This document shows, piece by piece, positions 12,802-20,655 of a DNA stretch of 20,655 bases. Below the pieces are notes generated by a model. It was given only the letters and a program-made list of their open reading frames with translations. It did no database searches and was not told the DNA's origin. The DNA lies in the IMG/VR virus record IMGVR_UViG_3300044808_000020, positions 1-20,655 of that record; one strand, written 5' to 3'. How positions within the stretch are numbered: the stretch's first letter is position 1; every line of letters begins with the position of its first letter. This stretch comes from a virus. Position numbers and translations under genes: made by a program.

Positions 12802-12993
12802 ATGCAGTTCAGTTCAGGCGCACTCGAACGTCGATTCAAGAAGGTGGCTCCTGGTTCCGGGACGCCGGGTCCGAGCGGCGGCAAGTCCGACATGGCTCCC
12901 TTCAACAAGAAGCGAGCCGGTTCGATGTTCAAGCCGAACCCCGGTGCGGGGCGAGTGTTCAAGGCGCTCCACAACCTTCCCAAGCCTCGCTAG
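12802..12993 (+). CDS. Small basic protein between terminase genes (63 aa)
   Basis: 63-aa protein rich in Lys, Arg, Gly and Pro (ERRFKKVAPGSGTPGPSGGK, then FNKKRAGSMFKPNPGAG), probably disordered and nucleic-acid binding. The ATG at 12802 follows GAGGAGGAAC; the in-frame ATG at 12790 overlaps the previous stop but would place the ribosome site inside the gene. The stop TAG is directly followed by the TTG proposed as the large terminase start. Confidence 0.68.
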   Translation: MQFSSGALERRFKKVAPGSGTPGPSGGKSDMAPFNKKRAGSMFKPNPGAGRVFKALHNLPKPR

Positions 12994-14493
12994 TTGGCGA
13001 GGAAGAGCGGCCCAGGTCGTGTACCGAGCAGCTCGGAGGCTTTGCGGCGTGTGGCGCAGGGTCTCCGGGTTGCAGCCGTTCGTCCCTCGATCCATGGTTA
13101 CCAGCCACACGAGAAGCAGATAGCGTTTCACTCGTCGCAAGCCAGGATTCGAGCACTCTTCGGAGGTAACCGAAGTGGTAAGACGGTTGGCGGGGGAACT
13201 GAGTCGGTTATGCGAGCTACTGGTCGATCTCCCTTTCAGCATGTCAAGCCGGCTCCGACTCATGGTCGGGTTGTCGCTGTCGACTTCAAGGAGGGCGTCG
13301 AGAAGATCGTCAAGCCGGAGATAGCCCGGTGGATGCCTCCATCTGAGTTGCAGTACGGGTCTTGGGAAGAGTCATACGACAAGGAACTTCGCACGTTGAC
13401 GCTGGCTAACGGCTCAACTATCGAGTTCATGTCGTATGAACAGGATACAGAGAAGTTTGCCGGTACGTCCCGAGATTGGATTTGGTACGACGAGGAGCCG
13501 CCTCGGGCTATCTACACTGAGTGTCAGATGCGTTTGATCGACATGGGCGGTCGCTCGTGGATGACCATGACTCCGCTCGAGGGTATGACGTGGGTGTATG
13601 ACGAAATCTATCTCCGGGCGCAGGTAGACCCGCTCGTCGAGGTATGGGAAATCGACATCTCGGACAACCCGCATCTGAACTCGGTTGAGATCGAGGCTAT
13701 CATGTCCGGGTTAACGCCCGAGGAACGTGAAGCCCGAGCGCATGGCAAGTTCGTTCAGATTGGTGGACTCATCTACAAAGAGTTCAGCGAAAGGAACATC
13801 GTCAAGCCGTTCATTCCTCCGAAGGACTGGCTGTGGGTGGCCTCGCTGGACCACGGACTCAGCAACCCGACTGCCTGGGGGTGGTTTGCTATCGCTCCTG
13901 ATGGTCGAGCCGTGATGTTCGACGAGTGGTACAAGAGCGGATTCGTGGTGGCCTACCATGCTCAGAAGGTCCACGAGGTCAATGCCCTACATGAACGTCA
14001 GCCTGACTACTATGTAGGTGACCCCTCGATCCGCAACACGGACCCGATCACAGGTACGTCGGTCCTGATCGAGTACATCAACCATGGTATTCCCATTGTT
14101 CTCGGCAATAACGACGTCAAAGCTGGTATTGACCTCGTTAAAGGCAAGATCATTGGTCTCGGAGATCCTCCTGACAACATGCCGCTCTTCTACGTCACGA
14201 GCAACTGCGTCAATACTATCAAGGAGCACCAGCGGTATAGGTGGGCGAAGTGGGCTTCTCGCCGGGCAAACGAGGATAAGAACAGGAAAGAGGAGCCGGT
14301 CAAGAAGGATGACCACACCTGCGATATGGTGAGGTATTTCTTCGCTTCACGTCCAACTCTCGAGGACGGTCAAACTGTTCCCGAGAAAAAGGTGCCCACA
14401 GGCGCAACCGAACCTGTCGACGCCTATGCTTCAATTGCGGTCGTGGAAACGGACGCCGAGCAGGGTGACTATCACCTTGGAGTCGAATACTGA
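12994..14493 (+). CDS. terL: Terminase large subunit
   Basis: 499-aa packaging motor: an ATPase that translocates DNA into the prohead and a nuclease that cuts it. The ATPase domain has Walker A GGNRSGKT (57-64), Walker B IWYDEE (163-168) and a coupling-type MTMTP (190-194). The RNase H-like nuclease domain has Asp286 (SLDHG), Asp343 (VGDPS) and the DDHTCD segment (439-444). All expected residues are present. The start is uncertain: TTG at 12994 directly abuts the previous stop but has no ribosome site; GTG at 13051 follows GGAGG by 9 nt and would give 480 aa, still including the whole ATPase domain. Confidence 0.95.
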   Translation: MARKSGPGRVPSSSEALRRVAQGLRVAAVRPSIHGYQPHEKQIAFHSSQARIRALFGGNRSGKTVGGGTESVMRATGRSPFQHVKPAPTHGRVVAVDFKEGVEKIVKPEIARWMPPSELQYGSWEESYDKELRTLTLANGSTIEFMSYEQDTEKFAGTSRDWIWYDEEPPRAIYTECQMRLIDMGGRSWMTMTPLEGMTWVYDEIYLRAQVDPLVEVWEIDISDNPHLNSVEIEAIMSGLTPEEREARAHGKFVQIGGLIYKEFSERNIVKPFIPPKDWLWVASLDHGLSNPTAWGWFAIAPDGRAVMFDEWYKSGFVVAYHAQKVHEVNALHERQPDYYVGDPSIRNTDPITGTSVLIEYINHGIPIVLGNNDVKAGIDLVKGKIIGLGDPPDNMPLFYVTSNCVNTIKEHQRYRWAKWASRRANEDKNRKEEPVKKDDHTCDMVRYFFASRPTLEDGQTVPEKKVPTGATEPVDAYASIAVVETDAEQGDYHLGVEY

Positions 14494-14506
14494 GAGAGGA
14501 GTTCTC

Positions 14507-15328
14507 ATGCCGTTCAGCCTCCGATACCGAGGCGAAACCATCCTGACCGTGGACGAGCAAGTGCTGGGAGTCGCCATCCAGACCGCTCGTGGCGAGACGG
14601 CCACCACTGGAATCGCTCCCAACGAAGGCGTCGTCGACATCGTTCTCAACACGGTCGCCGCCGGTGGCCCGCCCCGACTCGACCAGATCGAGATGGCGGC
14701 TGTCCAGGCCACTCGTGACCGGGCCGTCGAGGGCCAGTCCGTCGGTCGGGTGCGTGACTTCGACGTGGAGCCCACCCGCTCGACGCAGGGGTTCCACGAC
14801 GAGACCCTCCGTGAGGGTGGAGTCGACCGGGGCCAGGAGCAGGTGTTCACGCAGGGTCCGAGTGTCGACCTGGCCCAAGGGCTGCACCCGTCCGACAGCG
14901 AGACCCTCACCGCCCGCATCGAGGCGTTCAGCGACCACGGCGATGCTCAGCGGGCGATCAAGGACAACCAGCCCTCCGGCCAGGGCTTCACCGCAGAGAA
15001 GGGAGCGACCCCCTCCGGCACCGCCTCCGACTCCGTCTCCTCGTCTGACTCCCCTCCCTCCGACGTGGCCCGGCCTGTAGGCGCTCCTGTTCCGGAGGCC
15101 GGCGAAGGCAACTCCTCCGGCTCCGGCGATGCCAACCCGAGTGGCCCGGGCTCTGGCTCGTCGGAGTCGGGGGACAACCGGGACTACGACACCAAGAGCG
15201 CCACCCAGCCGGACTCGCCGGCGGGTAACCCCCCGTCCACGTCCGCCGCTCCGGGTATCAAGCTGCCCGGCAAGTCAGAGGGCTCTGCTGGCAAGACCGG
15301 CGGAACCAAGGCCGGAACGAAGGAGTAA
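14507..15328 (+). CDS. Hypothetical head-operon protein with disordered tail
   Basis: 273-aa acidic protein, not recognised. Residues 1-~60 look folded (MPFSLRYRGETILTVDEQVLGVAIQ). From about residue 150 to the end it is low complexity, dominated by Ser, Gly, Pro and Asp (GEGNSSGSGDANPSGPGSGS and similar), typical of disordered segments. The ATG at 14507 follows GAGAGAGGAGTTCTC, a good ribosome site, 13 nt after the terminase stop; a longer open frame upstream lies inside the terminase gene. It sits between terminase and portal, where head-maturation or accessory proteins are often found. Confidence 0.8.
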   Translation: MPFSLRYRGETILTVDEQVLGVAIQTARGETATTGIAPNEGVVDIVLNTVAAGGPPRLDQIEMAAVQATRDRAVEGQSVGRVRDFDVEPTRSTQGFHDETLREGGVDRGQEQVFTQGPSVDLAQGLHPSDSETLTARIEAFSDHGDAQRAIKDNQPSGQGFTAEKGATPSGTASDSVSSSDSPPSDVARPVGAPVPEAGEGNSSGSGDANPSGPGSGSSESGDNRDYDTKSATQPDSPAGNPPSTSAAPGIKLPGKSEGSAGKTGGTKAGTKE

Positions 15329-15330
15329 CC

Positions 15331-15810
15331 ATGCAGGTCATCACACGACAGCAGGCGGTCGCACTCCCAGGGACATGCATCTTCTGTCCAGGGAGTGTTC
15401 GTGATCGCTTTGTCGACACCGGCATCCAGGTGGAGTGGTATGGCGCCATCATCATCTGTGAGCAGTGTGTGACCTCCATGGGGCAGCAGTTCGGGATGGT
15501 GACTCGTGGTCAGGTGTCTAATCTCGAGGCCATCATGCTCGAGAAGGTAGACGAGATCTTCTCGTTGCAAACGCAACTCGCTACGCTGGAAGGAGTCCGA
15601 AATGCCTTGGCTGCTGGGGGCTGGGTGGCTCCTGACGGTACTGGTGTGCTGGCTGTTCCATCTCCTGCTCGTTCGGGAGATGATGGAGTCGCACCGCCAC
15701 CGGGAAGCGACGTGGGAACTCAAGGAGGAGCGGCTCCTGAACAGGTGCATGACGAAGGACTGGCAGAGCTACGTTCAGATGAACGGGGCACTGGCGTCCT
15801 CAATATCTGA
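15331..15810 (+). CDS. Zinc-ribbon coiled-coil protein; 3' part overlaps next gene
   Basis: 159-aa protein with a likely zinc ribbon, CIFC (16-19) and CEQC (43-46), then a coiled-coil segment (~58-90) and a Gly/Pro/Asp-rich tail. This layout, 'CxxC...RFVDTG...YG...CxxC' then heptads, recurs in small actinophage proteins. The ATG at 15331 follows AAGGAGTAACC, two bases after the previous stop. From 15602 to its end it overlaps a membrane protein gene in another frame by 209 nt; the disordered tail of this protein is the overlapping part. Function unknown. Confidence 0.78.
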   Translation: MQVITRQQAVALPGTCIFCPGSVRDRFVDTGIQVEWYGAIIICEQCVTSMGQQFGMVTRGQVSNLEAIMLEKVDEIFSLQTQLATLEGVRNALAAGGWVAPDGTGVLAVPSPARSGDDGVAPPPGSDVGTQGGAAPEQVHDEGLAELRSDERGTGVLNI

Positions 15811-15940
15811 GCCAGGTGAAGGTGTCGGACTGAGTGAGGAGTCCGAGGCTATCGCATGGGCCAAGGCTCATGGGATGCCAGAACTTGGTGACGTGATTCT
15901 CGATCAAGAGGACTTGAAAGACTTGGGTCTGCTCCAGTGA
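15602..15940 (+). CDS. Membrane-anchored protein, overlapping frame
   Basis: 112-aa protein with one N-terminal transmembrane helix (residues ~4-24, LLGAGWLLTVLVCWLFHLLLV), then a charged helix (REMMESHRHREATWELKEERLL) and an acidic C-terminus. The ATG at 15602 follows AAGGAGTCCGAA, one of the best ribosome sites in the window, although it lies inside the zinc-ribbon gene. The stop overlaps the portal start (GTGA), so it is needed for the operon chain. A single-pass membrane protein in a head operon is unexpected; it could tether assembly to the membrane or act in host interaction. Confidence 0.8.
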   Translation: MPWLLGAGWLLTVLVCWLFHLLLVREMMESHRHREATWELKEERLLNRCMTKDWQSYVQMNGALASSISEPGEGVGLSEESEAIAWAKAHGMPELGDVILDQEDLKDLGLLQ

Positions 15941-17937
15941 CGCTGACAGCGCCGAACCCTACGAGTTACGGTCAGGGCGAGGGCGGCGCTGCACCCAAGC
16001 GCAAGCGCTCTAACCCGATCCTGGAACGGACTCGGGACGCAGAACTCATCACAATGATGCACGACTGGTTCCAGACGTGTCGTCAGGGACGTCTCTCCTA
16101 CGAGCGGGAGTGGTACGAGAACCTGGCGTTCTACTTCGGGAAGCAGTACGTTCAGTGGGCCAACAAGGTCGCAGACGCTGGACTCATGCGTCTCATCGAG
16201 CCGCCCATGCCGCCGTGGCGTGTTCGACTCATTAGCAACAAGATCAAGCCGGTTATTCGTAAGGAGCTGGCGAAGGTCACTAAAGAGAAGCCTCAGCCGT
16301 TCGTCATCCCAGCCTCGACAGATGACGACGACCTGGCTGCTGCTCGAGCTGGCGAACAAATCTTCGAGCATGTAACCAGAGAGCTCAAGTTCGATCGCAC
16401 TGTGCGTCGGACTCAGTTCTGGACGCTTCTCTGTGGTACGGCGTTTATGAAGGACTGGTACGATCCGAATCTCGCTGACGCCAACGGCGTAATGGGCTCC
16501 ATCCAAATCGAGCCGATCACTCCGTTCCAGTTTTTCATCCCGGACCCTCAGGAAGAGGAGCTCGACAACCAGCCTTATGGCATTCACGTCTTGGCCAAGA
16601 CGCCGGAGTTCGTCGAGGGCACCTACAAGAAAACTGTCGAGGCAGACTCCAATACTGGCAGCGGTCTGCTGGAGCAGCGATTCCTTCACTCCATCGGCGT
16701 CGAGCAGCTTCCCCGAAAGTTCGTGGCTGTCAAAGAGTGCTGGATCAAGCCATGCAAGAAGTTCCCCGACGGAGCGGTTATCACGTATGCGGGTGACGTG
16801 ATCCTCAACGTAGCGGAAGAGTGGCCTTTCCAGTACCGGGACTATCCCTTCACCAAAATGGAGCACGTTCCGACGGGCCAGTTCTACGCTCAGTCGGTGA
16901 TCCCGGACCTCATTCCGCTCCAGAAGGAGATGAACCGTACAAGGTCTCAGATCATCGAGGCCAAGAACCGTATGTCCAAGCCTCAGTTGATCGCCCCTCG
17001 TGGATCGGTCGATCCGTCGAAGGTGACGTCTGAGCCTGGTCTCATCATCTTCTACACACCTGGGTTCGCTCCTCCGCAGCCGCTTCCTCTAGTAGCGGTT
17101 CCTGGATATGTGATAGACGAGATCAACCGCTGCCAACGAGACATGGACGACATCTCGGGGCAGCACGAGATCAGCAAAGGCAACGCTCCTACAGGTGTGT
17201 CGGCGGCTACGGCTATCTCGTTCTTGCAGGAGCAGGACGATGCGATGATCTCGCCCTCGATCACGTCGTTAGAGGAGTGCGTCGCCAGGATCGGGACACA
17301 CCTGCTGTCTCACGTCGACCAGTTTTGGGAGGCGGAGCGGACGATTAAGGCGATAGGCGAGAACAACGCATTCGATGTCGTCATGTTCAATAAGGCGGCG
17401 ATCAACGGCAATACCGATCTCAATATTCAGGCGGGAAGTGCGACGCCGAGAAGCACCGCAGCCAAGCAGGCGTTCATCATGGAGATGATGGACAAGAAAT
17501 ACATCACCGCCGAGCAAGGCTTGCGCTACCTCAATATGTCTGAGACCGGACGCATGTACGAGGAACTCCAGGTCTCGACACGTCAGGCGGAACGTGAGAA
17601 CCTTCGTTTGTCACAAGGCGAGGAGATTCAGACCAACACGTTTGACGAGGACCAGATTCATGTTCTGGCTCACGATATGTACCGTCGTCGCCAAGCGTTC
17701 GATAGACTCCCGGACGAGGTAAAGATCGCCTTCGAGAATCACGTTCAGCAGCACAAGCAGAAGATGGGCCTCCAGCAGGGAACTCCGATAGCTCCAGGTG
17801 AGCCGTTGCCTCCGTCCCCTGATGGTCAGCTCGGTGCTGCTTCCCCGGACGGGGGCGGAGGACCTCCGGGAATGCCACCAATGCCTCCTGGCGGAGCCCC
17901 TCCGCAGGCAGGTCCGCCTCAACAAGGAATGGAGTAG
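15937..17937 (+). CDS. Portal protein
   Basis: 666-aa portal, the dodecameric ring at the capsid vertex through which DNA is packaged. Visible features are a long N-terminal helical region with LAFYFGKQYVQW, a conserved-looking core (SNKIKPVIRKELAKVTKEKP), a central DWYDPNLAD segment, and a long C-terminal helical part with the NRCQRDMDDISG and GNAPTGVSAATAISFLQEQ stretches typical of portal stem and crown regions. The size and layout fit the larger (P22-like) portals. The last ~45 residues are Gly/Pro-rich and disordered. The start is GTG at 15937, overlapping the previous stop. The neighbours, terminase before and scaffold and capsid after, agree. Confidence 0.92.
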   Translation: MTLTAPNPTSYGQGEGGAAPKRKRSNPILERTRDAELITMMHDWFQTCRQGRLSYEREWYENLAFYFGKQYVQWANKVADAGLMRLIEPPMPPWRVRLISNKIKPVIRKELAKVTKEKPQPFVIPASTDDDDLAAARAGEQIFEHVTRELKFDRTVRRTQFWTLLCGTAFMKDWYDPNLADANGVMGSIQIEPITPFQFFIPDPQEEELDNQPYGIHVLAKTPEFVEGTYKKTVEADSNTGSGLLEQRFLHSIGVEQLPRKFVAVKECWIKPCKKFPDGAVITYAGDVILNVAEEWPFQYRDYPFTKMEHVPTGQFYAQSVIPDLIPLQKEMNRTRSQIIEAKNRMSKPQLIAPRGSVDPSKVTSEPGLIIFYTPGFAPPQPLPLVAVPGYVIDEINRCQRDMDDISGQHEISKGNAPTGVSAATAISFLQEQDDAMISPSITSLEECVARIGTHLLSHVDQFWEAERTIKAIGENNAFDVVMFNKAAINGNTDLNIQAGSATPRSTAAKQAFIMEMMDKKYITAEQGLRYLNMSETGRMYEELQVSTRQAERENLRLSQGEEIQTNTFDEDQIHVLAHDMYRRRQAFDRLPDEVKIAFENHVQQHKQKMGLQQGTPIAPGEPLPPSPDGQLGAASPDGGGGPPGMPPMPPGGAPPQAGPPQQGME

Positions 17938-17940
17938 ACA

Positions 17941-18180
17941 ATGGCAACCCTACAGATCGGAAACAACGCCGGTTTCGCCGCCAAGGCAGGCAAGAACATC
18001 AACGGAGGCGACGACGCCATGGCGGCGCTCAACAACGCCAACCAACTCACTCTCGCCGCCAAGCGGACACGGCTCACGGCGATCAACGGGACGTACTACA
18101 CGGCGGCGTTCCTCGACAAGCTCACCGCCAACGACATCGACTACGCCCTCCGGCTGGCCGACAACCCGACGAGCATCTGA
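17941..18180 (+). CDS. Small head-operon protein (79 aa)
   Basis: 79-aa Ala/Asn-rich helical protein (MATLQIGNNAGFAAKAGKNI at the start), not recognised. The ATG at 17941 follows AAGGAATGGAGTAGACA. The stop overlaps the next start by one base (TGATG). Very strong codon bias suggests high expression; a minor capsid or decoration-like role is possible but unproven. Confidence 0.78.
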   Translation: MATLQIGNNAGFAAKAGKNINGGDDAMAALNNANQLTLAAKRTRLTAINGTYYTAAFLDKLTANDIDYALRLADNPTSI

Positions 18181-18665
18181 TGTCCATGGGACAGGGGCAA
18201 GGCCCCTCACCTCGTCGAGTTCGTCCGAACAGCTTCCCAGGCGGAGGGAGATCTGCGACCAAGGCTCCTGGCAGCCCCAACGGCTTCTCCCCCCTCGGTG
18301 GTGGAGGCGGCTCGCCCCTGGGACCTCCCCCTGTAGGTCAGTCTCAGGGAACCGAGGGAGGAGCGATGGGCATGTACCGCAACGCCATTCTCCGCAGGAT
18401 GCAGGGAACGGCGGGCGGGATGCCTCCGGTCGGAGGACCGATGCCTGGGGCGCAGGCTCCAGGTATGGCTCCGCCTCCTGGTATGGCTCCTCCCCCCGGT
18501 GGGCCGCAGCAGGCTCTTGGTGGGCCACAGATGGCTCCGCCAGGGCAGGCGCCCCCTCAGATGGAAGGTGGAGCTGAGGGAGTGCAGGGGATGATCCAGA
18601 ACCTCTTGCGTACTCGCAACAGCCGACGAGTTCTTGGTGGAGCTTCTGGCCCATTGGGCCAGTAG
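18180..18665 (+). CDS. Gly/Pro-rich disordered protein (161 aa)
   Basis: 161-aa low-complexity protein dominated by Gly, Pro, Gln, Ala and Met, with short repeats (PGMAPPPGMAPPPGGPQQA), and a more helical C-terminus (GVQGMIQNLLRTRNSRRVLGG). Not recognised. It is coupled to the previous gene by TGATG. The Pro/Gly style is close to the C-terminal tail of the portal, so shared ancestry of the tails or co-assembly is possible. Probably a minor head-associated protein. Confidence 0.7.
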   Translation: MSMGQGQGPSPRRVRPNSFPGGGRSATKAPGSPNGFSPLGGGGGSPLGPPPVGQSQGTEGGAMGMYRNAILRRMQGTAGGMPPVGGPMPGAQAPGMAPPPGMAPPPGGPQQALGGPQMAPPGQAPPQMEGGAEGVQGMIQNLLRTRNSRRVLGGASGPLGQ

Positions 18666-18735
18666 GTCTGTCAAGATAGATCAACAGCAGCGCCAGGGCC
18701 GGTTTTCGGTACAGCGACGAGCAAGGAGTGATGCA

Positions 18736-19674
18736 ATGAGTTTCACGAACCAGGGAACCAACGAGACAGGCAGCGGAGGGTGGAACACGCTCCCGCAGCA
18801 GCAGCACTTCTCGGTGGACCAGGGTGCAGGAGGTTCGGCTCAGGCCGGCGGAGACCCCCAAGCCGCAGTCGTGGCGGCGATGCAGGCAGGGGCTCAGAAC
18901 GGGAACGGCCAAGGCGCTCCGACGGGAGCCGCACAGCCTCAGGGCCAGCCTCAGGGAGGAAATCAATTCCTTGATGGCATCCTGGCACAGATCGACCCGG
19001 CTCACCGGCCGATAGTCGAGCCGTACCTCGGCAAGTGGAACGCAGGCGTCACTCGCAGGTTCCAAGAGCTACACGGTGAACTGGAGCCTTACAAGCAGCT
19101 CGGGGCAGACCCGGACACGCTTGCGGAGGCCTACCAGCTCTACCAGGCGATCGACTCCAATCCCCAAGGCGTGCTGGAAATGCTCCAGCAGGCCATGGCG
19201 GAGATCGCTCCTCAGGGACAGCCGCAAGGGCAAGGGAACCAGCAGGCTCCGGAAGGCGAGGGTGGCCAGCAGGCAGCCCTCCCTCCGGAGTTCCAGGAGA
19301 AGATGACACAGTTCGAGCAGGCTCTGGAGTTCATGGCCTCCAGGTTCCTGGAGCAGCAGACCTCGCAGACCGAGGAAGCCGAGGACGCTCAGCTTGACCA
19401 GTACCTCGGCAACCTCAAGGGCGAGTTCGGTGACTTCGACGAGGATTTCGTCATCGCCAAGATGATGGCCGGAGTCTCTGGTGAGGATGCCGTCAAGGCG
19501 TACCACCAGGCTATCCAGGGTCAGGTCAACCAGCGTGCTCGGACTCCCAACGTTCCTCCCATCCTTGGAGGCGGCGGTGCCGTCCCTCAAGAAGGCAAGA
19601 GCGTGGTGGACGCTTCTCCCAAGGACACCAAGGCGCTCGTCGCCCAGATTCTCGCCGCAAGCCAAGCCCAATGA
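18736..19674 (+). CDS. Head scaffolding protein
   Basis: 312-aa acidic, Gln-rich, mainly helical protein immediately upstream of the capsid gene, the usual place and composition of the assembly scaffold. The N-terminal ~85 residues are Gly/Gln-rich and flexible, the middle (GILAQIDPAHRPIVEPYLGK onward) is helical with heptads, and the C-terminus (SPKDTKALVAQILAASQAQ) is a short amphipathic helix of the kind that binds capsid protein. The start is ATG at 18736 after AAGGAGTGATGCA; an earlier in-frame ATG at 18634 falls inside the preceding gene. No protease motif is seen. No hairpin in the 70-bp gap before it. Confidence 0.82.
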   Translation: MSFTNQGTNETGSGGWNTLPQQQHFSVDQGAGGSAQAGGDPQAAVVAAMQAGAQNGNGQGAPTGAAQPQGQPQGGNQFLDGILAQIDPAHRPIVEPYLGKWNAGVTRRFQELHGELEPYKQLGADPDTLAEAYQLYQAIDSNPQGVLEMLQQAMAEIAPQGQPQGQGNQQAPEGEGGQQAALPPEFQEKMTQFEQALEFMASRFLEQQTSQTEEAEDAQLDQYLGNLKGEFGDFDEDFVIAKMMAGVSGEDAVKAYHQAIQGQVNQRARTPNVPPILGGGGAVPQEGKSVVDASPKDTKALVAQILAASQAQ

Positions 19675-19686
19675 AAGAGAGATGAC

Positions 19687-20655
19687 ATGCCCGCAACCAT
19701 GACAACCGTGGACGGAATCCTCAAGGAGGTCTACGGTCCACGTCTCGTCAACCAGCTCCAGAACGAGACGCTCGCCCTCAAGCGCATCGAGCGTACGAGC
19801 GATGGCGTCGTGGAGACGGTCGGCGGCAAGTACGTCGACTTCCCCCTCAAGGTCGCCCGGAACTCCGGCATCGGCTACCGGAACGAGCTCGAGCAGCTCC
19901 CCAACCCCGGTCAGCAGGGATACGCCGAGGTCCACGTTCCACTCCGCTACGGCTACGGTCGTGCGAGGGTCTCCGGTCAGGTCATGGACCTGGCCGAGAC
20001 GAACTACCAGGCGTTCGCATCCGGCCTCGACAACGAGATGGACGGCCTCAAGGACGACCTCGCCAAGGACTCGAACCGGGTTGCCTACAACGACTCCTCG
20101 GGCCTCATGGCGTCGATGACCGACGCTGCGACCTCGGCCACCCACACCGTCGACAACGCTCAGTACCTCGAGATCGGCATGATCGTCGACGTGCTCACTC
20201 GTTCCAACGGCGCCACGGTCTCGCTGTCTCTGACGATCACCGACATCAACGGCCTGACCGTCACGTTCTCGGCTTCGTTCGTGTCCGCCCTCACCGCCGG
20301 TGTGTACCGCCAGGGCAACTACGGTCGTGAGCCGGCAGGCTTTGGCCTCATCGTGGACGACACGGCCACGCTCCACGGTCTCAACCCTGCTACCCAGCGG
20401 AAGTGGGCAGCGACGATCCTCGCCAACGGCGGCGTCAACCGGGCGCTCAGCGAGGCGCTCATGATCCAGACGTGCGACGGCATCCGTACCAAGAGCGGCA
20501 AGCGTCCGAGCGTCATCTTCAACAACCTCGGCGTGCGCCGGGCCTACTTCAACCTGCTCACCCAGCAGCGCCGGTACACCGACACCAAGGAGTACGCCGG
20601 CGGCTTCCAAGGCCTCCCGTTCAACTACGGTAAGGAGATTCCGGTCGTCGAGGAC
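19687..20655 (+). CDS. Major capsid protein, HK97 fold (3' end outside window)
   Basis: 323 codons visible, open to the right edge. Features of an HK97-type capsid protein: N-terminal arm with VDGILKEVYGPRLVNQL, the KYVDFPLKVARNSG strand segment, a basic RYGYGRARVSGQVMDLA E-loop/spine region, and a P-domain-like TQRKWAATILANGGVNRALS. Residues ~155-220 (TVDNAQYLEIGMIVDVLTRS to SALTAGVYRQGN) form a beta-rich insert resembling an added insertion domain. The start is ATG at 19687 after GAAAGAGAG, 12 nt past the scaffold stop. Codon bias is very strong, as expected for the most abundant virion protein. Confidence 0.92.
   Translation, partial: MPATMTTVDGILKEVYGPRLVNQLQNETLALKRIERTSDGVVETVGGKYVDFPLKVARNSGIGYRNELEQLPNPGQQGYAEVHVPLRYGYGRARVSGQVMDLAETNYQAFASGLDNEMDGLKDDLAKDSNRVAYNDSSGLMASMTDAATSATHTVDNAQYLEIGMIVDVLTRSNGATVSLSLTITDINGLTVTFSASFVSALTAGVYRQGNYGREPAGFGLIVDDTATLHGLNPATQRKWAATILANGGVNRALSEALMIQTCDGIRTKSGKRPSVIFNNLGVRRAYFNLLTQQRRYTDTKEYAGGFQGLPFNYGKEIPVVED

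Noticed and set aside
15904-16866. 320-codon minus frame opposite portal
   Set aside because: Antisense of the portal gene; no motif, no ribosome site.
17950-19065. 371-codon minus frame opposite the small head genes and scaffold start
   Set aside because: Antisense of three coupled plus-strand genes; composition is typical of a shadow frame.
19069-20610. 513-codon minus-strand frame opposite scaffold and capsid
   Set aside because: Leu/Val/Gly/Glu-rich antisense artefact of GC-biased codons; no ribosome site and both plus-strand genes are well supported.

Overview
This window is a fragment of a double-stranded DNA tailed bacteriophage, most likely infecting a high-GC Gram-positive (actinobacterial) host. 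The evidence is the order small terminase, large terminase, portal, scaffold, HK97-type capsid on the right; tightly packed genes with TGATG, ATGA or longer overlaps; frequent GTG and TTG starts; strong GC-third-position codon bias; and purine-rich ribosome sites of an AAGGGAC or AAGGAG type. No integrase, lysis gene, tRNA or CRISPR array was seen, and both edges cut through genes.

Layout. (1) 1-5458, minus strand, early or DNA-metabolism region: a SNF2-family helicase (cut by the left edge), a winged-helix DNA-binding protein, three proteins of unknown function, a membrane-anchored HExxH protein, and a separate pair (a 54-aa protein and a 216-aa coiled-coil protein). Three sigma70-like minus-strand promoters can be placed: 1609-1637 for the helicase, 4082-4111 for the five-gene block 4045-1646, and 5520-5548 for the 216/54-aa pair. 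A hairpin at 4291-4317 probably ends the last unit. (2) 4130-4330 and 5459-6115, non-coding and rich in repeats: TAGGC/GCCTA arrays with inverted repeats upstream of two of the promoters, an AT-rich block of ATGAARTA-like repeats, and TTAGACCTA operator-like boxes. (3) 6116-8701, plus strand: a small basic protein and a 725-aa tail-fibre-like protein, separated from the other virion genes. (4) 8705-11601, minus strand: a compact overlapping operon with a ribbon-helix-helix regulator, a DNA methyltransferase, two small Cys/His proteins (one of 40 aa), a DEDDh exonuclease and four small unknowns. (5) 11619-20655, plus strand: the head operon, with an XRE-like HTH protein, small terminase, a small basic protein, large terminase, a disordered protein, a zinc-ribbon protein overlapping a membrane protein gene by 209 nt, portal, two small proteins, scaffold and major capsid protein (cut by the right edge).

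How they fit together: the minus-strand blocks look like early DNA-handling and host-takeover genes under several promoters that share sequence elements, while the plus-strand operon builds and fills the head. The two divergent points (near 6000 and near 11610) carry regulator-like or operator-like sequences and are the likely control points. The most notable material is the non-coding repeat system, the apparently leaderless RHH regulator, the secreted zincin in an early block, and the dual-coding stretch at 15602-15810.
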